Positions 6,642-10,715 of a stretch of DNA of 10,715 nucleotides are shown piece after piece (the stretch's first letter is position 1; the number at the start of each line of letters is the position of its first letter). The notes below the pieces were generated by a model that saw only the letters and a list, made by a program, of their open reading frames with translations, searched no databases and had not been told where the DNA came from. The translations under genes and the position numbers were made by a program. Source of the stretch: Actinomycetota bacterium (GTDB lineage Bacteria; Actinomycetota; Actinomycetes; S36-B12); the NCBI GenBank assembly GCA_010029945.1, contig RGQW01000046.1:1-10715 (forward strand). The letters run 5' to 3'.

Positions 6642-7502
6642 TCAGACTACGGGATCGGCGAACATTCGTGCCGTTCCGGTCACGACCACCCGCACCGGAT
6701 CACCCACCGCGACTCCGGTGCCTCCGGCCGAGCGCACATCCACCACGGGTCCGTCGTCCAACCGGACGGACGTCAGTGAATCGTGACCGTGATAGCGAAT
6801 GGATTCCACGGTTCCCGGGACACCTTGCGGGTCCGGACCGACACCTCGATCCGCGACCAGAACGAGTTGCTCAGGGCGTAACACAACGCGCCGGCTACTC
6901 GATTCTGATTCGCGGTGGTTGCGAATCGGCACCCACCCGACGGCTGTGTGGGCACTGGATCCCTGCATCTCGGTCACCGGCAGTTCGACGAGATCGCCTA
7001 TGAAACGGGCAACGTTGAGGGTCGAGGGGTCGTCGTAGACCGTCCACGGGGCATCCACCTGCTCGATCCGCCCCGACGACATCACCGCCACCCGATCGGC
7101 CATCGAGAGGGCTTCTTCCTGATCGTGGGTCACGAGGATCGCCATCGTGCCGATGTCTGCGAGGAGTCTGCGCACCTCGGTGCGCACATCGATTCGCAGC
7201 GAGGCATCGAGGAAGAGCGCGCCTTCCTGCGGGACGATGCCGATCCGACGTCGCTCGGGTGGAAGCCACGTTCGCTCGTTGGATGCGATCGTTCCTGCGA
7301 TCGTGACGATGCCCGTCGCCGGGCGAAGGTACCCGGCGATAGCGCGCAGCAGGGTGGTCTTTCCAGAGCCGCTGGGACCCAGGATGGTGACGAACTCTTG
7401 CTGCTCGACCTCTATCGAGACATCCCGCACGACGACGGGTCCGCCGTATCCGACAGAGATGTTGTCGAGAGACAGTTGCGGCACTGCAGGCGACGTTGTC
7501 AT
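6642..7502 (-). pseudogene. fbpC: Ferric-iron-type ABC transporter ATP-binding protein with internal deletion of signature motif and Walker B
   Basis: This should be the energy-supplying ATPase of the iron importer encoded just upstream. Walker A GPSGSGKT (42-49), the Q-loop GIVPQEG (Gln92), the switch VTHDQEEAL (His126) and a C-terminal TOBE region (about 205-280) are clear. Between Gln92 and His126 there are only 34 residues; in the family there are about 105-110. The sequence jumps from EGALF (ending 97) to LDASLRIDV (98 on), the segment that normally follows Walker B (LLDEPFSALDASLR). The signature LSGGQ, Walker B and the catalytic Glu are thus missing, about 75 residues removed in frame at roughly 7208-7216. 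The 286-residue product should be unable to hydrolyse ATP. The ATG overlaps the permease stop as ATGA (7499-7502). It is either a real null allele or an assembly deletion. Confidence 0.9.
6644..6649 (-). promoter_or_regulatory. Candidate -10 element for leaderless purF transcript
   Basis: On the minus strand TAGTCT (TANNNT) overlaps the ATPase stop codon and is followed by six bases and the purF GTG at 6637. Together with the missing Shine-Dalgarno this suggests a leaderless purF-purM promoter independent of iron control. The -35 region is not recognisable. Confidence 0.35.
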
Positions 7503-9115
7503 CGGACACCACCAACGTAGGCCACCTCGTCGGTGCGAACCATCTCGTCATCCGCACGATCAGTGCTCGCTGCTGTTTCGGGTGATCGTGCCATCCACCG
7601 ACCCATGAGCCACGCAGGTACGGACGCAAGAACGATCATGGTCAATGCATACGGAGCGGCAGAACCGAAGGCCTGGATTTCTGTTCGCGACCACAATTCG
7701 GTGGCCAGGGTGTTGAAGCCGGTGGGCCGCAGCATCAAGGTGGCCGGCAATTCCTTCATCGCTGTCAGAACAACGAGCAGGGTTCCGGCTGCGATTCCCG
7801 GCCATGCGAGGCGACCGGTCACCGTGCACCAGGCACGAAGCGGGCCCCGCCCGAGACTTCGCGCGGTGGATTCCAAACCCGGTGGCACGTGGGCGATCGC
7901 CGATCTGCTCGATCCAATGGCTTTCGGCAGAAAGAGCACAGCGTAGGCGAAGGCGAGCACCGCAAGAGTCTGGTACGCCGCCGGTAGTACGGCAAGGGTG
8001 AGAAAGACCAGCGATAGACCAACCACGACCCCCGGGAGGGCGTGGCCGAGAAACGCCGCGCCCTCGATACTCCTGACGATGCGGGAGCGGTACCGAGCAG
8101 CGAGTGCGGCGATAGGCAGGGCGAGCAGCAGGGCAAGTGCAGCTCCGAGAATGGATGAGGACGCCGAACCGACAACGGCGCCTGCAAGCTCTCCGACATC
8201 AAGTTCGGTTCGCCGGCTTTCCAGCAGCAGTCGGGTCAACGACCATGCGGGAACACCGAGCGACAAGGCCGCGACTCCGACCAGCCATGCGACACCGAGC
8301 ACCGTGCCGCCGGTGCGGAGTTGTTGCCGCGGCGCGGGCCGCGACACGCCTGATCCAATGCGCCAACGCTGTGACTTTCCTCGAATGCGCGCTTCGATCA
8401 CGACGAGCAACAAGGCCAGGCAGACAAGGACGAGCGACAGCACCGCCGCCGTCGTGCGATCAAACGATGCGCGGTAGGCGGTGTAGATCACTCGGGTGAA
8501 GGCATCGACGCGGAAGATCGCCACCGTGCCGAATTCGCTCAACGTATACAGCGCTGCAAGTAGCACACCGGCGGCTGCGGCCGGCCAGGCAAGGGGAAGG
8601 GTGACGCGACGCGCGACGGCCAGGGGTCCCAACCCGAGGGATCGAGCGGCCTCTTCGTGTCCGGCGTCGATGGAGCGAAGGGCGGCCGTCAATGGGATGG
8701 CGACATAAGGGTAGGTCGCGAGCACCATGACCAGTGCGGCTGCCCCGATTCCCGACATGCTCGGAAACTCGGCGATCCACGCGTAGGCCATCACGTACGA
8801 GGGAACCGCGAGGGGAAGTGCCGCCATCACCAGGAAGAAGGCGCGTCCGGGGATGTTCGTCCTGGCCAATAACCACGCCGTGGGGACGGCGATCAGCAAG
8901 CAGCCGACGATCACCAACGTCACGAGAGCGACACTCGTGATGGTTGTTTCGAGAGTTCTGTCTCGAAGCAACGCTTCGACGACTGCGTTCCAACCGGCCG
9001 ACGACGTGCGGACCAGTAGGTACAGCAGCGGGATGGCCGCAACGGCGACGCTCACAACCGCCGCTGCAATCAAGAGCAGCGGCGGTCGCATCGAATTCAC
9101 CGTTCGGCGATACAC
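7499..9115 (-). CDS. fbpB: Ferric-iron-type ABC transporter permease, two fused membrane domains
   Basis: This is the inner-membrane channel of an FbpABC/SfuABC-type iron(III) importer, with two permease domains fused in one chain of 538 residues. About twelve hydrophobic helices can be seen, split by a basic linker near residues 243-268. Each half has an EAA loop for docking the ATPase: EEAARSLGLGPLAVARRVTLP (about 154-174) and LESTARSLGRGPLRAWCTV (about 415-433). I prefer the GTG at 9115 because AGGAG (9122-9126) lies 6 nt upstream of it; the TTG at 9121 would abut the ribosome-binding site. The start lies 9 bp after the binding-protein stop and the end overlaps the ATPase start by 4 bp. 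The Asp/Glu-rich C-terminal tail of about 30 residues follows the last helix. The gene looks intact, in contrast to its ATPase. Confidence 0.92.
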   Translation of the reverse strand: MYRRTVNSMRPPLLLIAAAVVSVAVAAIPLLYLLVRTSSAGWNAVVEALLRDRTLETTITSVALVTLVIVGCLLIAVPTAWLLARTNIPGRAFFLVMAALPLAVPSYVMAYAWIAEFPSMSGIGAAALVMVLATYPYVAIPLTAALRSIDAGHEEAARSLGLGPLAVARRVTLPLAWPAAAAGVLLAALYTLSEFGTVAIFRVDAFTRVIYTAYRASFDRTTAAVLSLVLVCLALLLVVIEARIRGKSQRWRIGSGVSRPAPRQQLRTGGTVLGVAWLVGVAALSLGVPAWSLTRLLLESRRTELDVGELAGAVVGSASSSILGAALALLLALPIAALAARYRSRIVRSIEGAAFLGHALPGVVVGLSLVFLTLAVLPAAYQTLAVLAFAYAVLFLPKAIGSSRSAIAHVPPGLESTARSLGRGPLRAWCTVTGRLAWPGIAAGTLLVVLTAMKELPATLMLRPTGFNTLATELWSRTEIQAFGSAAPYALTMIVLASVPAWLMGRWMARSPETAASTDRADDEMVRTDEVAYVGGVR

Positions 9116-9124
9116 GATCAACTC

Positions 9125-10174
9125 CTACGTCAGACCGACGTCCTGCAGCATGAGCAACGTGCCGGGGAGGTCTTCCAATTCGGCCAGGGGAATATCGGGC
9201 CCCTGCACCTGCGACAGGGGAGGCACACCGTCGGGGCCTTCGACACCGGCGACCAGCGGGTATTCGAACGTCGTCTCGACGAACCACTGTTGTGCCGATT
9301 CAGATAGCAGCCACTCCATTAGTGCGCGAGCACCGTCGGCGTTGTCGGTAGGTCGCACGATGCACGCTCCCGACACGTTGACCAAGGCTCCGGGGTCACC
9401 GGGCTCGGCGAATGCGAGTTGCACGTTCATCGCGTCTTCGCCGACTTCCGCGGCCTTCTCGTACCAGTAGTAATGGTTGATCAGACCTAGTTGCACTTCT
9501 CCTGCATCGACGGCGTCGCGGATGAGTCCGTTCTTCTCGTACAACTGAACATCGTTGTCGACCAAACCCTGCAGCCACTCGCGCGTCGCGTCTTCTCCTG
9601 CTGCGACTCGCATGGCGGTGACGAACGCTTGAAATGATCCATTCGTTGGAGCGATCGCTACTTGTCCGCGCCATTGCTCGTCGGTCAGATCAAAAACAGA
9701 TGTCGGGACCTCATCTGCAGACAGTTGCGTCGAGTCGTACGCAATCACCCGGGCTCGACCGGTTACCCCGGTCCATGTTCCGTCGGCTGACCGGTACGCC
9801 GCCGGAACCGAGTTCGCAATCGAGTCCGCCAGCGGCGCGCACATTCCGGCACCGTCAAGGGCTCCCAGAGCACCCGCATCCTGTCCGTAGTAGACGTCAG
9901 CGGGTGACGCGTCACCTTCTTCGATGATCTGTGCCGCCATCTCCGCCGTGTCGCCGTACCGCACCTCGACGGGTACACCGGTTTCTTCCGTGAACTTCTC
10001 GAACAACGGCTCGATCATTTCTTCACTGCGCCCGGAGTAGACGACCACGGGCTTACCGGCAGCTGAGCCAGCTGAGTCAGCAGACGGATCGTCGCTGGAA
10101 CCGGCGCAGGCAGCCAGGGCGAAGGCGATTGCCGGCACAGCGGCGATCAAGGGAAAGAGCTTCGCGCGGGTCAT
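9125..10174 (-). CDS. fbpA: Ferric-iron-type ABC transporter substrate-binding lipoprotein
   Basis: The 349-residue protein has a lipoprotein signal: basic MTRAK, a hydrophobic stretch, and the lipobox LAAC with Cys23 as the acylated residue, then a Ser/Asp/Ala-rich linker to about residue 40. The mature part begins PVVVYSGRSEEMIEPLFEKF and contains PADVYYGQDAG, TGRARVIAYD and GLINHYYWYEK; the adjacent Tyr235-Tyr236 match the paired tyrosines that bind Fe(III) in FbpA-type proteins. It is expected to sit on the outer face of the membrane and pass iron to the permease. The ATG at 10174 has a good ribosome-binding site (AAGGA, 5 nt spacing). An iron box over its promoter agrees with iron as substrate. 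Note that in mycobacteria the symbol fbpA is also used for an unrelated antigen 85 protein. Confidence 0.93.
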   Translation of the reverse strand: MTRAKLFPLIAAVPAIAFALAACAGSSDDPSADSAGSAAGKPVVVYSGRSEEMIEPLFEKFTEETGVPVEVRYGDTAEMAAQIIEEGDASPADVYYGQDAGALGALDGAGMCAPLADSIANSVPAAYRSADGTWTGVTGRARVIAYDSTQLSADEVPTSVFDLTDEQWRGQVAIAPTNGSFQAFVTAMRVAAGEDATREWLQGLVDNDVQLYEKNGLIRDAVDAGEVQLGLINHYYWYEKAAEVGEDAMNVQLAFAEPGDPGALVNVSGACIVRPTDNADGARALMEWLLSESAQQWFVETTFEYPLVAGVEGPDGVPPLSQVQGPDIPLAELEDLPGTLLMLQDVGLT

Positions 10175-10213
10175 GAACGTCCTTCAGTGGGGGAGATCGC
10201 CCGATGGCGTAAT

Positions 10214-10232
10214 TCAGGTAAGGCAAACCTTA
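10214..10232. promoter_or_regulatory. DtxR/IdeR-type iron box upstream of the iron transporter operon
   Basis: TCAGGTAAGGCAAACCTTA agrees with the 19-bp DtxR/IdeR consensus (TWAGGTTAGSCTAACCTWA) at 16 of 19 positions by eye and has the core AGGT-N7-ACCT. It lies 40 bp before the lipoprotein start and includes the predicted -10 hexamer, so Fe(II)-loaded repressor would block transcription. A second palindrome, TTAGG-N4-CCTAA at 10234-10247, follows directly and may hold another repressor dimer. Confidence 0.8.
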
Positions 10233-10256
10233 CTTAGGGTCACCTAACTGGGTCAA
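10227..10256 (-). promoter_or_regulatory. Predicted promoter of the iron transporter operon
   Basis: On the minus strand TTGACC (10256-10251) and TAAGGT (10232-10227) are separated by 18 bp, a good sigma-70-type pair. The -35 overlaps the last codons of the SCP_3 gene and the -10 lies inside the iron box. Transcription should start near 10220, giving a leader of about 45 nt ending with AAGGA before the ATG. Confidence 0.6.
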
Positions 10257-10620
10257 ATTCCCCTAGGGGTCCCAGGGGGAGTAGCCCGGACAGGTCGGAT
10301 CGGGCTCCGCTGGCGTGAACTCTGCCGTCCCTCACGGCCTCGGCCCAGGTGAGTCTGCCCAGCGCGAGGGCCAACCACGTCTGGGTATTCATCTCCACCA
10401 CCGCCGGCGGTGTCCCACGCCTATGCGTTGCACCCTCAATGACCTGCACCGCCGCGTACGGAGGAACGCGAACTTCCACACTCTTGCCCGGCGCCCTCGC
10501 CACCAACTCGGCAAGTGCACCTTTCACGGCCGCACGCTGGTCGTCTTTCGGTGGCTCCCGACCGGACTCCAGTGCGTCGAGCACCACAATGGCGCGTTCG
10601 ACCCACGAGTTGTCCCCCAT
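10240..10620 (-). CDS. SCP_3 family protein (bacterial sterol-carrier-protein-like)
   Basis: The 126-residue product matches the small actinobacterial family that sits beside purF and is annotated as 'bacterial SCP ortholog'. Diagnostic stretches are VEVRVPPYAAVQVIEG (48-63), HRRGTPPAVVEMNTQTWLAL (66-85), GRLTWAEAVRDGRV (88-101) and the closing ASGARSDLSGLLPL (103-116). The SCP-2 fold suggests a hydrophobic ligand pocket, but no ligand or role in purine synthesis is established. The ATG at 10620 shares its A with the stop codon of the upstream purL (TGATG), so the two are coupled; no Shine-Dalgarno is needed or seen. Its last codons (E F D P V R, stop) carry the -35 box of the iron operon. 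In the Mycobacterium and Streptomyces layouts I recall, purF follows this gene; here the iron transporter lies between. Confidence 0.88.
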   Translation of the reverse strand: MGDNSWVERAIVVLDALESGREPPKDDQRAAVKGALAELVARAPGKSVEVRVPPYAAVQVIEGATHRRGTPPAVVEMNTQTWLALALGRLTWAEAVRDGRVHASGARSDLSGLLPLGPLGEFDPVR

Positions 10621-10715
10621 CAGGAGAACAACGCCGGAAGGGTCGCGGTGTTCGCATCCCTCAACCGATCGAGTGACACCGTGAAGAACTCTCCGAACTG
10701 CAACACCTGGGTGCC
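10620..10715 (-). CDS. purL: Phosphoribosylformylglycinamidine synthase subunit PurL, C-terminal 31 residues
   Basis: Only the end of the gene is inside the window; the frame is open to the edge. The 31 residues close with FFTVSLDRLRDANTATLPALFS and TGA. The pattern 'F-x-[IV]-x-L-x-x-L-R-x-x-[HN]-T-x-T-L-P-x-L-F-[GS]-stop' is how actinobacterial PurL proteins usually end, and a purL gene is expected upstream of SCP_3-purF-purM. PurL makes FGAM, the substrate of PurM encoded further down the same strand. Its stop codon overlaps the SCP_3 ATG by one base. Assignment rests on a short tail plus context. Confidence 0.65.
   Translation of the reverse strand, partial: GTQVLQFGEFFTVSLDRLRDANTATLPALFS

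Noticed and set aside
8460..9287. A 275-codon minus-strand frame overlapping the permease and the binding protein.
   Set aside because: Arg-rich shadow frame crossing two well-supported genes that already explain the DNA.
10260..10269. Perfect 10-bp palindrome CCCCTAGGGG near the iron promoter.
   Set aside because: It falls in the Leu-Pro-Leu-Gly-rich end of the SCP_3 coding sequence and is explained by codon content; it does not resemble an iron box.
1..10715. CRISPR arrays, tRNA or rRNA genes, insertion sequences, phage genes, attachment sites.
   Set aside because: No regularly spaced repeats, transposase or integrase motifs, or tRNA-like cloverleaf sequences were seen; the window is almost fully accounted for by chromosomal genes.

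Overview
The window comes from a high-GC actinobacterium (class Actinomycetes; order not resolvable from this sequence). The evidence is the gene set and its order: a bldC-type regulator, an amino-acid dehydrogenase, a DUF3073 protein, purM, purF, an SCP_3 'sterol carrier' protein and the tail of purL. From memory, close versions of this order occur in Streptomyces and Mycobacterium. Nearly the whole window is coding.

Layout, left to right. (1) 1-1113, plus: 3' part of a probably secreted staphylococcal-nuclease-like protein with two lamin-tail-type domains. (2) 1149-2397, minus: a short operon bldC - DUF1707 membrane protein - PlsC-family acyltransferase; the last gene is damaged. (3) 2579-4013, plus: a Leu/Val-type dehydrogenase broken by a frameshift, then DUF3073. 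(4) 10715-4010, minus: one long co-directional run, purL (end only) - SCP_3 - iron ABC transporter (binding lipoprotein, fused permease, ATPase) - purF - purM.

The most interesting layout feature is in region 4. A three-gene ferric-iron uptake operon, with a good DtxR/IdeR-type iron box over its promoter, sits between the SCP_3 gene and purF, which are adjacent in the actinobacterial layouts I recall. PurF here has the cysteines of the [4Fe-4S] class, so an iron-repressed transporter lies directly upstream of, and 4 bp from, an iron-sulfur purine enzyme.

The second theme is damage. Three genes have lesions visible in translation: the acyltransferase lost a segment and changed frame near its C-terminus, the dehydrogenase has a single-base frameshift, and the ABC ATPase lacks a block of about 75 residues including the signature motif and Walker B, in frame. 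These may be real decay or assembly error; read mapping would decide. Several genes (dehydrogenase, DUF1707, purF) have a TANNNT hexamer 6-7 nt before a GTG start and no Shine-Dalgarno, which suggests leaderless transcripts. I see no RNA genes, mobile elements, CRISPR arrays or phage genes, and no convincing wholly new system.
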